Shown here: one piece after another, positions 33,241 to 42,878 of the stretch
How the letters are laid out: every line of letters begins with the position of its first letter
Position numbering within the stretch: the stretch's first letter is position 1
DNA from: Streptomyces atroolivaceus
Lineage (GTDB): Bacteria > Actinomycetota > Actinomycetes > Streptomycetales > Streptomycetaceae
DNA: 64,000 nucleotides
Reading direction: 5' to 3'
Assembly: GCF_000717025.1 (NCBI RefSeq)
Contig: NZ_JNXG01000018.1
Span: 124,001-188,000, forward strand
Translations under genes and position numbers: made by a program
The notes under the pieces: generated by a model
Databases searched by the model: none
The model's input: the letters and a program-made list of their open reading frames with translations, nothing else
Told to the model about the DNA's origin: nothing

Positions 33241-34422
33241 ATGCGCCTGCGCGCCCACTGGGCACCGGCCGCCCTACTGCTGATCGCCCCTCTGATCGGC
33301 ACCACCACGGCCACGGCCGACACCGGGGAGACCCTCGTGCCGGTGCAGAAGTCGGCCCGGGCCGTGCCCGGGCAGTACATCGTCACTCTCTCGCCCGAGC
33401 AGAAGCCTGCCGCCATGGCCCAGCAGCTCGGCGTCAGCACCCTCTTCACCTACAACAAGGTCCTGCACGGTTTCGCGGCCTCGCTCACGGCCGCCCAGCT
33501 CGAGCAGGTGCGCGGCGCGGCGGGCGTACAGAGGGTGGAGGAGAACAGTGAGGCCTCCGTCTCGCCACCCGCCGTCAAGCCGGCCGGGAAGCGGGCCGTG
33601 GCCGGAAGCTGGGGGCAGGACCGCATCGACCAGCGGAATCTGCCGCTGGACGGCACGTACGACGTGGACGGCACGGGTCAGGGCGTGACCGCGTACATCC
33701 TCGACACCGGCATCGAGTCCGGCCACAGCGAGTTCGGCGGCCGGGTGGACGCCGGGTACGACGCGATCGGTGACGGCCGCAACGGTGAGGACTGCAACGG
33801 CCACGGCACGCACGTGGCCGGGACCGTGGCCGGTGCGACGTACGGTGTCGCCCCCGCGGCCTCCCTGGTGCCGGTCCGGGTGCTCAACTGCCAGGGCTCG
33901 GGCACCTGGGCCGGGGTCATCGCGGGCCTCGACTGGATCGCCCAGAACGCCGAGCAGCCGGCCGTGGTCAACGCCTCGCTCGGCGGGCCCGCGTCGTCGG
34001 CCGTCGACGACGCGTTCGACGCGCTCGCGGCGGAGGGCACCCTGCCCGTGGTCGCGGCGGGCAACGAGGACCAGGACGCCTGCGACGTCTCCCCGGCACG
34101 CGCCGACGGCGTACTCGCCATCGGCGCGAGCGATGATCAGGACCGGCAGGCGACGTTCAGCAACTGGGGTACCTGTGTGTGGCTCTACGCCCCTGGTGTG
34201 GACATCGTGTCCGCGAACCTCGGTGGCGGTTCCACGACCCTGAGCGGAACGTCCATGGCCAGCCCGCACGTTGCCGGTGTCGCGGCGCTCTACAAGGAGC
34301 AGAACCCCGACGCGGCCCCGCAGGAGGTCGCCGACTGGCTCGCCGCCGAGGCGACCCCGGACGTGCTGACGGGCCTGGGGTCCGGCTCGCCCGACCGGCT
34401 CCTCCACACCGGCGGTCTCTGA
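33241..34422 (+). CDS. secreted subtilisin-like serine protease (S8, proteinase K type)
   Basis: A 393-residue exported protease. Residues 1-27 are a signal peptide. Residues about 40-105 are an inhibitor_I9 propeptide (VPGQYIVTLSPEQ, VLHGFAASLTAAQLE, VEENSEASV) that is cut off during maturation. The S8 catalytic triad is Asp155 (ILDTGIE), His188 (NGHGTHVAGT) and Ser338 (GTSMASPHVAG); the oxyanion Asn is in VVAAGNEDQDAC. There is no C-terminal binding domain. AAGGGAG precedes ATG 33241. It would supply amino acids from external protein, including fungal wall mannoproteins if the neighbourhood is a guide. Confidence 0.95.
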   Translation: MRLRAHWAPAALLLIAPLIGTTTATADTGETLVPVQKSARAVPGQYIVTLSPEQKPAAMAQQLGVSTLFTYNKVLHGFAASLTAAQLEQVRGAAGVQRVEENSEASVSPPAVKPAGKRAVAGSWGQDRIDQRNLPLDGTYDVDGTGQGVTAYILDTGIESGHSEFGGRVDAGYDAIGDGRNGEDCNGHGTHVAGTVAGATYGVAPAASLVPVRVLNCQGSGTWAGVIAGLDWIAQNAEQPAVVNASLGGPASSAVDDAFDALAAEGTLPVVAAGNEDQDACDVSPARADGVLAIGASDDQDRQATFSNWGTCVWLYAPGVDIVSANLGGGSTTLSGTSMASPHVAGVAALYKEQNPDAAPQEVADWLAAEATPDVLTGLGSGSPDRLLHTGGL

Positions 34423-34440
34423 CCTCCGGCCGGCTCCACG

Positions 34441-34473
34441 GGAGCGGGGTCCGCGTCCTGCGGGCCCCGCTCC
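34441..34473 (+). terminator. hairpin terminator after the protease gene
   Basis: A 14-bp stem with one wobble pair (34441-34454 with 34460-34473) and a 5-base loop, 19 bp after the stop codon. Confidence 0.75.
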
Positions 34474-34799
34474 TCGCTGTGTCGTGGAACAGGTACTTTC
34501 GGTTGGCTGACCAGGGTACGCAAAAAACTTACGTCGATTGCGTACGTCTTTCGGAGGAAGGGCCGGGCTGCGCAGCCCTCCTCGATGCTTCTCGAGGTAC
34601 GCCACTCAAGGCCCCTCTGCTGCGCTCTGACGTGTTCCGGTTTCTGTCGCAAGCGTGGACGCTCTCGCACTTCTCTGCAACTCTCTGACCGCAAAGCGCA
34701 AAACTCAGCTCGATGCGTGCGGGAACAGGTGCCGCAGGGCTGTGCCGACAGAGCCGCGCCCTCGGCGTGTACCGCGCCGAGGCCGAAGATCGGGGACCT
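34474..34799. other. upstream region of the GH87 gene
   Basis: No gene is seen in these 326 bases. The segment 34515-34560 is unusually A-rich and holds an inverted repeat (34516-34545). GGGCTGCGCAGCCC, a perfect 14-bp palindrome, lies at 34565-34578. The stretch 34640-34720 is again relatively A+T-rich, with CGCAAAGCGCAAAAC at 34690-34704. These suggest a regulated promoter, but no known operator was recognised and the AACGTT motif of the galactofuranose-type block is absent. Confidence 0.5.
34516..34545. promoter_or_regulatory. inverted repeat upstream of GH87
   Basis: GTACGCAA (34516-34523) and TTGCGTAC (34538-34545) are perfect 8-bp arms around 14 bases that include a run of A. It lies about 255 bp before the GH87 start and could be a regulator site with widely spaced half-sites or part of a leader. 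Regulator unknown. Confidence 0.45.
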
Positions 34800-35927
34800 A
34801 TGAGAGCCCAACGCTGGAGATGGCGGACCCTTTCCGCCGTGGTCACGACCAGTCTTCTGATGATCGGATGGCCGTCGCTCACCGCCGCGGCGGCCGACGG
34901 ACCGAACATCGCCGCAGGCCGGGCCACGGCGGCGAGCAGTGCCGGCGGCGAGTACGCCGCCCGGAACGTGACGGACGGCAATCAGGCCACGTACTGGGAA
35001 GGGACCGGCGGCACACTGCCGCAGTGGGTGCAGACCGACCTCGGCTCCACCGCCAGGGTCGAGGAGGTGCGGCTGAAGCTCCCCGCGAGCTGGGAGAGCA
35101 GACAGCAGACGCTCTCGCTCCAGGGGAGCGCCGACGGCACCAGCTTCTCCACCCTGAAGACCTCGGCCGCCTACACCTTCGGTCCCGGCACCTCCAACGA
35201 GGTGCGGATCTCCTTCCCTGCCACGCAGACACGTTTCGTGCGGGTGAACATCACGGCCAACACGGGCTGGCAGAACGCCCAGCTCTCCGAGCTGGAGGTC
35301 CGTGCGGCGGGGGAGTCGTCGGCGAACCTCGCTGCGGGCCGGACGCTCACGGCGAGCAGCTACACCGAGACGTACGTGGCCGCCCACGGCAACGACGCCA
35401 ACCGCGCCAGCTACTGGGAGAGCAGGAACAACGCGTTCCCGCAGTGGATCCAGGCGGATCTGGGCTCCTCGGTCCGGGTCGACCGCGTCGTGCTCCGGCT
35501 GCCCGACGGCTGGGAGCAGCGGACCCAGACGCTGAAGATCCAGGGAAGCTCCAACGGCTCGGACTTCAGTGATCTGACGGCGTCCAAGGCCTACAGCTTC
35601 AGCCCTGCCGGCGGTCAGTCCGCGACGGTCTCCTTCGACACGACCACCACCCGTTACGTGCGCGTGCTCGTCACCGCCAACTCCGTCCAGCCGGCCGCCC
35701 AGCTTTCCGAACTGGAGGTCTACGGCCCGGCCACCGGTGACACGCAGGCGCCCACCGCGCCGTCCGGTCTGGCCTTCACGGAGCCGTCGACCGGGCAGAT
35801 CAAGCTGACCTGGACGGCCTCCTCGGACAACAAGCGAGACCGTCTCCTACCACGTCCGGGCCAAGGACGCGGCGGGCAACCAGTCGGGCAACAGCAACAC
35901 CGTCACCCGCACCGGCGATTCCGGTGA
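34800..35927 (+). pseudogene. GH87 alpha-1,3-glucanase gene, 5' part (signal peptide, two discoidin domains)
   Basis: The 5' half of a large secreted enzyme. A signal peptide (about residues 1-33, ending TAAAAD) is followed by two F5/8-type-C discoidin domains, about residues 35-180 and 185-335, with repeated LPQWVQTDLGS / FPQWIQADLGS. Then comes the first strand block of an FN3 domain (APTAPSGLAFTEP, IKLTWTASSDN). At 35833 the FN3 sequence skips its middle and the frame changes; translation in the original frame ends at 35927. The missing part resumes in another frame as ETVSYHVRAKDAAGN. The catalytic part of the same gene is at 36027-38891. ATG 34800 is used; GGGGA lies just upstream. Confidence 0.85.
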
Positions 35928-36019
35928 CACGCAGGCGCCCACCGCGCCGTCCGGTCTGGCCTTCACGGAGCCGTCGACCGGGCAGATCAAGCTGACCTGG
36001 ACGGCCTCCTCGGACAACA
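35734..36019 (+). repeat. 99-bp perfect direct repeat marking two truncated FN3 domains
   Basis: Bases 35734-35832 and 35921-36019 are identical, 187 bp apart. Each copy codes for the same FN3 N-terminal block and each is followed directly by an FN3 C-terminal block in a different frame, first SETVSYHVRAKDAAGN and then YVVRAKDAAGN. Both FN3 domains therefore lack roughly 30-40 codons at the same point, right where the repeat ends. The offset is not a multiple of three, so each junction shifts the frame. Confidence 0.9.
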
Positions 36020-36026
36020 CTACGTC

Positions 36027-38891
36027 GTGCGGGCCAAGGACGCCGCGGGCAACGTCTCCGGCGCCAGCAACACCGTGACGCGCAACGGGTCGACGAGCGG
36101 CGCCTCCGACCTCGCCGTCTCCAAGCCGATCACCGCGTCCTCGGTGGTCCACACGTTCGTCGCGGCCAACGCCAACGACAACTCCCTCAGCACGTACTGG
36201 GAGGGCGCGGGCGGCAGCTACCCCAACACGCTGACGGTCGAGCTGGGTGCCAACGCCGACACGGAGAGCGTCGTCGTCAAGCTGAACCCCGACAGCAGCT
36301 GGGGAGCGCGCACCCAGAACATCCAGGTACTCGGACGGGAGCAGGACGCCACCTCGTTCACGAGCCTGGCCGCCGCCAAGGACTACGCGTTCAGCCCGGC
36401 GACGGGCAACACGGTGACGATCCCGGTCACCGCCCGGGTGGCCGACGTCCAGCTGAAGTTCACCTCCAACAGCGGATCCGGCGCAGGTCAGGTCGCCGAG
36501 TTCCAGGTGCTGGGCGCTCCGGCCCCCAACCCGGACCTGCAGGTCACGGCGGTCGCCGCCTCGCCCTCGGCCCCCGTGGAATCAGACCCCGTCACCCTGT
36601 CGGCCACCGTCCGCAACTCCGGTGCGGTCTCCTCTCCCGCCGGGAAGCTGGACTTCGAGCTCGGCGGATCCAAGGTCGCCACCGCTTCGGTGGGCGCTCT
36701 CGCCGCAGGCGCCTCCGCCCAGGTCGCCTCGTCCATCGGAGCCCGCGACGCGGGCAGTTACACGCTCGGGGCGGTCGTCGACCCGGCAGACGAGATCATC
36801 GAACAGAACGAGACGAACAACCGCTTCACCGGCGGCACCCCGCTGGTCGTGAAGCCGGTTTCCAGCTCCGACCTCGTGGCGAGCGCGGTCACGACCTCCC
36901 CGTCGGGCCCCTCGAACGGCGACACGGTCACCTTCTCCGTCGCCGTGAAGAACCAGGGCTCCGTGGCGTCCGCGAGCGGCAGCCACGGGATCACCCTCAG
37001 CCTGATCGACTCCAAGGGGGCCACGGTCAAGTCCCTCACCGGCGCGCACAACGGCGCCATCGCCGCGGGTTCCACGACGTCGCCGGTCTCCCTGGGGACC
37101 TGGACGGCTGCCAACGGCTCGTACACGGTGAAGGTGGTGCTCGCCGAGGACGCCAACGAACTGCCGGTGAAGCGCGCGAACAACACCAGCACCGAATCGC
37201 TCTTCGTCGGGCGCGGCGCCGACATGCCGTACGACATGTACGAGGCGGAGGACGGTGTCACCGGGGGCGGGGCGAAGGTCGTCGGCCCCAACAGGACCGT
37301 CGGTGACATCGCGGGCGAGGCGTCGGGCCGCAAGGCCGTGACGCTCGACAGCACCGGAAACTACGTCGAGTTCACGACGCGGGCGCCCACCAACACCCTG
37401 GTCACCCGGTTCTCCATCCCGGACTCCGCGGGCGGCGGTGGCATCGACTCGAAGCTGAACGTCTACGTGGACGGTACCTTCCTCAAGGCGATCGACCTCA
37501 CCTCGAAGTACGCCTGGCTGTACGGGAACGAGACCGGACCGGGCAACGCCCCCGGCTCGGGAGCGCCCAGGCACATCTACGACGAGGCGAACATCATGCT
37601 GGGGAAGACCGTCCCGGGCGGCAGCAGGATCCGGCTGCAGAAGGACGCGGCCAACACCAGCACGTACGCGATCGACTTCGTCAGCCTGGAGCAGGTCGCC
37701 CAGAAGGCGAACCCCGACCCCGCCCGGTACGCCGTGCCCGCGGGCTCCACCCACCAGGACGTGCAGAACGCCCTGGACAAGGTCCGGATGGACACCACCG
37801 GAAGCCTGGTGGGCGTCTACCTCCCGGCCGGTGACTACTCCACCTCGAGCAAGTTCCAGGTCTACGGCAAGGCCGTGAAGGTGGCGGGAGCCGGGCCCTG
37901 GTTCACGCGGTTCCACGCGCCGTCCACACAGGACAACACCGACATCGGATTCCGTGCGGAGGCCAGTGCGAAGGGTTCGTCGTTCTCCGACTTCGCGTAC
38001 TTCGGCAACTACACGTCCCGGATCGACGGGCCGGGCAAGGTGTTCGACTTCTCCAACGTCTCGGACATCGTGATCGACAACATCTGGAACGAGCACATGG
38101 TGTGCCTCTACTGGGGGGCCAACACCGACAACGTCACCATCAAGAACTCCCGGATCCGCAACATGTTCGCCGACGGCATCAACATGACCAACGGCTCCAC
38201 GGACAACCACGTCACGAACAACGAGGCGCGGGCCACCGGGGACGACAGCTTCGCGCTGTTCTCGGCGATCGACGCCGGCGGCGCGGACATGAAGAACAAC
38301 GTGTACGAGAACCTGACGTCGATCCTCACGTGGCGGGCGGCGGGAGTGGCCGTGTACGGCGGCTACGACAACACCTTCCGCAACATCCACATCGCCGACA
38401 CCCTGGTGTACTCCGGGATCACTGTGAGTTCGCTGGACTTCGGCTACCCGATGAACGGGTTCGGGACCGGCCCCACGGCGATCGAGAACGTCTCGGTCGT
38501 GCGGGCCGGCGGTCACTTCTGGGGGACGCAGACCTTCCCCGGGATCTGGCTGTTCTCGGCCTCCAAGGTCTTCCAGGGCATACGGATCTCGAACGTGGAC
38601 ATCGTCGACCCGACGTACAGCGGGATCATGTTCCAGACGAACTACGTGGGAGGGCAGCCGCAGTTCCCGATCAAGGACACGGTGCTCACCGACATCTCGG
38701 TCTCGGGCGCACGCAGGAGCGGCGACGCCTTCGACGCGAAGTCGGGCTTCGGGCTGTGGGCGAACGAGATGCCGGAGGCCGGCCAGGGGCCTGCTGTCGG
38801 TGAGGTCACCTTCAACGGACTGAAGTTCAGCGGCAATGCCCAGGACGTGAAGAACACCACCTCCACCTTCAAGATCAACATCAACCCGTAG
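36027..38891 (+). CDS. GH87 alpha-1,3-glucanase (mutanase/mycodextranase family), catalytic 3' part
   Basis: The 3' part of the gene that starts at 34800; it has no signal peptide or ribosome binding site of its own. Order: end of an FN3 domain, a third discoidin-like domain (about residues 30-170), two CARDB-type domains (about 175-395), a CBM6-like domain opening YEAEDGV (about 405-565), and a right-handed beta-helix to the end. The helix carries ADGIN (Asp at 38172-38174) and GDDSF (Asp pair at 38241-38246), spaced 23 and 24 residues apart exactly as the three catalytic aspartates of characterised GH87 enzymes. GH87 endo-enzymes cut alpha-1,3-glucan of fungal walls or dental biofilm. Downstream transporter and alpha-glucosidase genes fit this substrate. 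Confidence 0.85.
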   Translation: MRAKDAAGNVSGASNTVTRNGSTSGASDLAVSKPITASSVVHTFVAANANDNSLSTYWEGAGGSYPNTLTVELGANADTESVVVKLNPDSSWGARTQNIQVLGREQDATSFTSLAAAKDYAFSPATGNTVTIPVTARVADVQLKFTSNSGSGAGQVAEFQVLGAPAPNPDLQVTAVAASPSAPVESDPVTLSATVRNSGAVSSPAGKLDFELGGSKVATASVGALAAGASAQVASSIGARDAGSYTLGAVVDPADEIIEQNETNNRFTGGTPLVVKPVSSSDLVASAVTTSPSGPSNGDTVTFSVAVKNQGSVASASGSHGITLSLIDSKGATVKSLTGAHNGAIAAGSTTSPVSLGTWTAANGSYTVKVVLAEDANELPVKRANNTSTESLFVGRGADMPYDMYEAEDGVTGGGAKVVGPNRTVGDIAGEASGRKAVTLDSTGNYVEFTTRAPTNTLVTRFSIPDSAGGGGIDSKLNVYVDGTFLKAIDLTSKYAWLYGNETGPGNAPGSGAPRHIYDEANIMLGKTVPGGSRIRLQKDAANTSTYAIDFVSLEQVAQKANPDPARYAVPAGSTHQDVQNALDKVRMDTTGSLVGVYLPAGDYSTSSKFQVYGKAVKVAGAGPWFTRFHAPSTQDNTDIGFRAEASAKGSSFSDFAYFGNYTSRIDGPGKVFDFSNVSDIVIDNIWNEHMVCLYWGANTDNVTIKNSRIRNMFADGINMTNGSTDNHVTNNEARATGDDSFALFSAIDAGGADMKNNVYENLTSILTWRAAGVAVYGGYDNTFRNIHIADTLVYSGITVSSLDFGYPMNGFGTGPTAIENVSVVRAGGHFWGTQTFPGIWLFSASKVFQGIRISNVDIVDPTYSGIMFQTNYVGGQPQFPIKDTVLTDISVSGARRSGDAFDAKSGFGLWANEMPEAGQGPAVGEVTFNGLKFSGNAQDVKNTTSTFKININP

Positions 38892-39282
38892 CAGGCCGGG
38901 ACGGCGCGGAGGGGTGCTCCCCGGGGCTCCGGAAAGGGGTCCCGGGGCGCCCGGTGTCCGCGTAACCTCTTGCAATCAGAAGTCCGCCTCTTGCGGACCT
39001 CGGGCGCGGAGTCGGCGATGAGCCCCTCCCTGCCGACCGGGACGTGGGCGGTCGGGCGGGTCGTGCGGCGCGCCCGACTCGTCCGGGATGAGTCGGGAGG
39101 AGTGGCTCCATCGAGGCGCCGGGCTACTCCAGCCCGGCGCCTCACCGCATGCGGAGTGCTGTCAAACATTTACCAAATCTGCGCGAGATATTGCGCTTAC
39201 TTGTCGCCGGTGGTTGAGTGTGCCGCGCCCCGGCAGACAGCCGGCCGAGGCCTTCCGCGCTCATGCCCGAAGGGGACCACCG
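38892..39282. other. intergenic region before the MalE-type gene
   Basis: No gene is seen in these 391 bases. A terminator hairpin lies at 39114-39144. After it the DNA turns A+T-rich (39160-39210) and includes GCGCGAGATATTGCGC (39182-39197), a partly symmetrical 16-base element (6 of 8 pairs) that may be an operator of the transporter promoter. A smaller hairpin GTCCGC/GCGGAC is at 38983-38999. Confidence 0.5.
39114..39144 (+). terminator. hairpin terminator between GH87 and the ABC operon
   Basis: A perfect 13-bp stem (39114-39126 with 39132-39144) with a 5-base loop. It separates GH87 transcription from the transporter promoter. Confidence 0.75.
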
Positions 39283-40695
39283 ATGAGAAGTGCTGGGTTT
39301 CGCCGTACCCGCCGTGCCTCCGCGGCCGCCGTCGTCACCGCGCTCGCCCTGACCGCCCTTGCCTCCTGCGGCACGAGCAGCAGCGGCGGCGGGGACGACG
39401 ACTCCGGCAGTGGCTCGTCCGATCCGTCGGCGCCGCTCGACCCGAAGGCCGAGGTGACGCTGTCGATCGACTGCATGCCGCCGGCCGCGAAGGCCGCGGA
39501 GCTGCGCGAGTGGAACGAGGACGTCAAGACGTTCAACAAGAAGTACCCGAACGTCAGGATCAACGGGAAGTCGACGCCCGGACAGTGCCTGGAGCCGCCG
39601 CGCTTCACGGCCATGCTCAAGGGCAAGTCGCAACCGGACGTCTTCTACGCGTACTTCACCGACCTCCAGCAGGTGCTGGACAACGACGGTGCCGAGGACA
39701 TCTCCGCCTACGTCAACGACACATCCGTACCCGCTCTCAAGGACATCCAGCCCCAGGTGCTCGACGTCGCCCGCAAGGACGGCAAGCTCTACGCGCTGCC
39801 TACCAGCAACTACACCATGGGTCTCATGATCAACCGGAAACTGTTCACGCAGGCCGGGCTGGATCCTGACACCCCGCCGGCGACCTGGGAGGAGGTCCGC
39901 GCCGCGAGCAGGAAGATCGCGGCGCTCGGCAAGGGCATCGCCGGTTTCGGCGAGTACAGCGCCGGCAACAACGGCGGCTGGCACTTCACCGCCGCACAGT
40001 ACGGCCTGGGCGGGGACGTCGTGGACGCGAGCGGCAGGAAGGCCGCCTTCAACGACGACAAGGGCAAGCAGGTCCTCCAGCAACTGCACGACATGCGCTG
40101 GGAGGACGACAGCATGGGACGGACCCAGCTGCTGAAGTGGGGCGATCTGCAGAAGCAGATAGCCACCGACAAACTCGGGATGTTCCTCGCCGCGCCCGAC
40201 GACATCACGTACATGGTGCAGCAGCTCGGCGCGACGTACGAGAACTTCGGCATGGGGCCGATCCCCGGCGCCGAGGCCACTCTGTTCGGCGGAAACAACT
40301 ACATGGTCAAGAAGGGCAGTTCGCCCGACAAGATCAAGGCCGCCGTCGCCTGGCTGAACTTCCAGAACCTCACACCGAAGAAGGGGCAGTTCGACTGGGG
40401 CCGCAGGAAGGCCGACAACCTGCCCGTCGGGCTTCCCCAGCCCAACTTCTTCCTCGGTGAGAGCAAGAAGGCGGACGACGCCGAGCGTGTCACCCACGCC
40501 ACGATGCCCGTCGAGAACTTCAGGGCCTTCATGGACAACCCCGTCCAGGGGAAGGCCGAGCCGCCGAAGGCCCAGGAGATCTACAAGATCCTCGACAACG
40601 CGATGTCCGCCGTGCTGACCAACAAGGACGCCGACATCGACAAGCTGCTCGACACCGCCGAGCAGCAGGTCAACCAGGTCCTGGCGAACCAGTAG
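39283..40695 (+). CDS. sugar ABC transporter substrate-binding lipoprotein (MalE type)
   Basis: A 470-residue lipoprotein: signal peptide with lipobox ALASC (Cys about residue 29), an acidic Ser/Gly linker, and a family 1 extracellular solute-binding domain. Visible family features are LSIDCMPPAAKAAELREW at the start and the hinge region YALPTSNYTMGLMINRKLF. Its neighbours are two MalFG-type permeases and a GH13 alpha-glucosidase, and the gene upstream is an alpha-1,3-glucanase, so nigero- or malto-oligosaccharides are likely ligands. ATG 39283 follows AAGGGGA. No ATPase gene is nearby; Streptomyces MalEFG-type systems commonly share the MsiK ATPase encoded elsewhere. Confidence 0.93.
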   Translation: MRSAGFRRTRRASAAAVVTALALTALASCGTSSSGGGDDDSGSGSSDPSAPLDPKAEVTLSIDCMPPAAKAAELREWNEDVKTFNKKYPNVRINGKSTPGQCLEPPRFTAMLKGKSQPDVFYAYFTDLQQVLDNDGAEDISAYVNDTSVPALKDIQPQVLDVARKDGKLYALPTSNYTMGLMINRKLFTQAGLDPDTPPATWEEVRAASRKIAALGKGIAGFGEYSAGNNGGWHFTAAQYGLGGDVVDASGRKAAFNDDKGKQVLQQLHDMRWEDDSMGRTQLLKWGDLQKQIATDKLGMFLAAPDDITYMVQQLGATYENFGMGPIPGAEATLFGGNNYMVKKGSSPDKIKAAVAWLNFQNLTPKKGQFDWGRRKADNLPVGLPQPNFFLGESKKADDAERVTHATMPVENFRAFMDNPVQGKAEPPKAQEIYKILDNAMSAVLTNKDADIDKLLDTAEQQVNQVLANQ

Positions 40696-40783
40696 CGGAG
40701 GGGCGGACGCCGGGCCGGGCGGGCCCGGCCCCGCATCCCGACCCGCCGTCGGCGAGCGACCGTACCGGCACCGAGGAGACACC

Positions 40784-41746
40784 ATGTCGGCCCCCACCCT
40801 GTCCACCGGGAAGGCGAGCGCACCGCCACCCGGGCACCACCACCCCACCACCGGGCCGGACTCCGCCCGCGAGGAGTTCGTGCGCGCCCTGCGCCGCAAC
40901 ATCACGGCGCACGGCTTCCTGATCGGAGCCGTCCTCTGCTTCTCCTTCTTCTCCTGGTATCCGATGGTCAGGGAATTCCTCCTGGCCTTCCAGAAGACCG
41001 AGGACGGCAGGACGACCTGGGCCGGCTGGTCCAATCTGAGCTACGTCTTCAACGACCCCGCGTTCTGGCAGGCCTGGCGCAACACCCTGCTCTTCACCGT
41101 CCTGGCGCTCCTGCTGGGCTTCGCCGTCCCGTTCGTCGTGGCCGTCGTGCTCAACGAGTTCCGGCACGCGCAGGGATACCTGCGCCTGCTGGTCTACCTG
41201 CCCGTCATGCTGCCGCCGGTCGCCTCCGTACTGCTCTTCAAGTACTTCTACGACCCCGGCTACGGACTCTTCAACCGCATCCTGGAATTCCTCCACCTGC
41301 CCGCCCAGCAATGGCTCCAGGACCCCGGCACCTCCATGCTGTCCGTCGTCATCGCCTCCACCTGGATGAACATGGGAGGGGCCACACTGATCTACCTCGC
41401 CGCACTCCAGGGCATCCCCGGCGAGCTGTACGAGGCGGCCGAGCTCGACGGCGCCGGGCTGTTCCGCAAGATCTGGCACGTCACCATCCCGCAGACCCGT
41501 CTCATCCTGTCGCTCCTGCTGCTCATGCAGATCATCGCGACGATGCAGGTCTTCACCGAGCCGTTCCTGCTCACCAACGGCGCCGGCCCCGAAGGCTCCA
41601 CCACGACCGTCGTCTACCTCATCTACCAGTACGCCTTCAACTTCAACAACTACGGCGGAGCGGCGGCCCTCGGCCTCCTCCTGCTGGTCGTACTCGCGGG
41701 CTTCTCCGCGGTGTACGTACGCCTCAGCCGCAGCAGTGAAGACTAG
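40784..41746 (+). CDS. sugar ABC transporter permease (MalF type)
   Basis: A 320-residue membrane protein with six predicted transmembrane segments after a soluble N-terminus of about 45 residues. The binding-protein-dependent transport motif EAAELDGAGLFRKIWHVTIP (about residues 219-238) contacts the ATPase. It belongs to the CUT1 family of oligosaccharide importers and acts with the following permease. CGAGGAG precedes the ATG. Confidence 0.93.
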   Translation: MSAPTLSTGKASAPPPGHHHPTTGPDSAREEFVRALRRNITAHGFLIGAVLCFSFFSWYPMVREFLLAFQKTEDGRTTWAGWSNLSYVFNDPAFWQAWRNTLLFTVLALLLGFAVPFVVAVVLNEFRHAQGYLRLLVYLPVMLPPVASVLLFKYFYDPGYGLFNRILEFLHLPAQQWLQDPGTSMLSVVIASTWMNMGGATLIYLAALQGIPGELYEAAELDGAGLFRKIWHVTIPQTRLILSLLLLMQIIATMQVFTEPFLLTNGAGPEGSTTTVVYLIYQYAFNFNNYGGAAALGLLLLVVLAGFSAVYVRLSRSSED

Positions 41747-41761
41747 GACGGGAGCACGACG

Positions 41762-42709
41762 ATGGCATCGAGCACGCTTGTCTCCCGGCGCGGAACCCGC
41801 GGACGGAAGGCCCGCCGCCGGGACACGGGCCAGGGCCGCCAGCGGACCCTCATCTCACCGGCCCAGCTCGGCCGGCCACGGGGAAGGGCTGTCTACTGGA
41901 TCGTCTTCGCCCTGGTGGCGCTGGGCTTCACCCTCGTGTTCCTCGGCCCCCTCTACTGGATGGTGACCGGCGGCCTCAAGACCACCCAGGAAGTCGTACA
42001 GAGCCCGCCCACCGCCTTCCCCTCCTCGATCCACACGGAGAACTACTCCCAGGCGTGGAACGTGATGGACCTGGCCCAGCTGCTCCTCAACACCCTCTAC
42101 TACGCGTTCGGAGCGCTCGCCTTCCAGCTCGTCCTCGACGTGGCCGCCGCCTACTCGCTGTCCAGACTGCGGCCGGTCTTCGGCAGGGCCATCCTCGGCA
42201 TGATGCTCGCCACCCTCATGATCCCGGCGACCGTCCTCGTCGTGCCGCAGTACCTCACGGTCCTCGACGTGCCGATCTTCGAACGCAACCTGCTCAACTC
42301 GCCCTGGGCGATCTGGCTGCCGTCGGTCACCAACGCCTTCAACATCTTCCTGCTGAAGCGGTTCTTCGACTCCATACCGGGCGAACTCCTCGATGCCGCG
42401 GCCATGGACGGCGCCTCACCCCTGTGCACCCTGCGCTCCATCGTCCTGCCGATCTCCCGGCCGATCCTCGGGGTCGTCTCCATCTTCGCGGTCGTCGGGG
42501 TCTGGAAGGACTTCCTCTGGCCCATGCTGACCCTGCCCGACCCGGGCAAGCAGACCCTCAACGTCGGCATCTACTCGCTGTCCAACGGGGTCCCGCAGAA
42601 CGTCCTCATCGCCGCGCTCACCATCGCGTCCGTACCGACGCTGCTCGTCTTCCTGCTCTTCCAGCGCAACATCATGAGCGGTCTCACCGCGGGCGGCCTG
42701 AAGGGTTGA
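41762..42709 (+). CDS. sugar ABC transporter permease (MalG type)
   Basis: A 315-residue membrane protein, partner of the preceding permease, with a basic N-terminal 45 residues and six membrane segments. The ATPase-contact motif is DAAAMDGASPLCTLRSIVLP (about residues 212-231). The gap to the upstream permease is 15 bp, so they are one operon. Confidence 0.93.
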   Translation: MASSTLVSRRGTRGRKARRRDTGQGRQRTLISPAQLGRPRGRAVYWIVFALVALGFTLVFLGPLYWMVTGGLKTTQEVVQSPPTAFPSSIHTENYSQAWNVMDLAQLLLNTLYYAFGALAFQLVLDVAAAYSLSRLRPVFGRAILGMMLATLMIPATVLVVPQYLTVLDVPIFERNLLNSPWAIWLPSVTNAFNIFLLKRFFDSIPGELLDAAAMDGASPLCTLRSIVLPISRPILGVVSIFAVVGVWKDFLWPMLTLPDPGKQTLNVGIYSLSNGVPQNVLIAALTIASVPTLLVFLLFQRNIMSGLTAGGLKG

Positions 42710-42878
42710 CGCATGGTGCTCCCCGTTCGGATCAGGCGGGGCTCCCTGATCCGGTCCGACCGGACGGGAGACCCCTCCGAACCACCGCCTTCCACCAGCA
42801 CTCCGCCGCCGGCCCTCCCGCCGCACGCCCCGCGTCCGGGCCGGGGGCGGAGTACCTCCTGCCCGAAAGGAACGCCAC

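Noticed and set aside
36582..38975. Minus-strand 797-codon frame opposite the GH87 gene
   Set aside because: Opposite strand of a clear catalytic domain with active-site residues; composition typical of a shadow frame.
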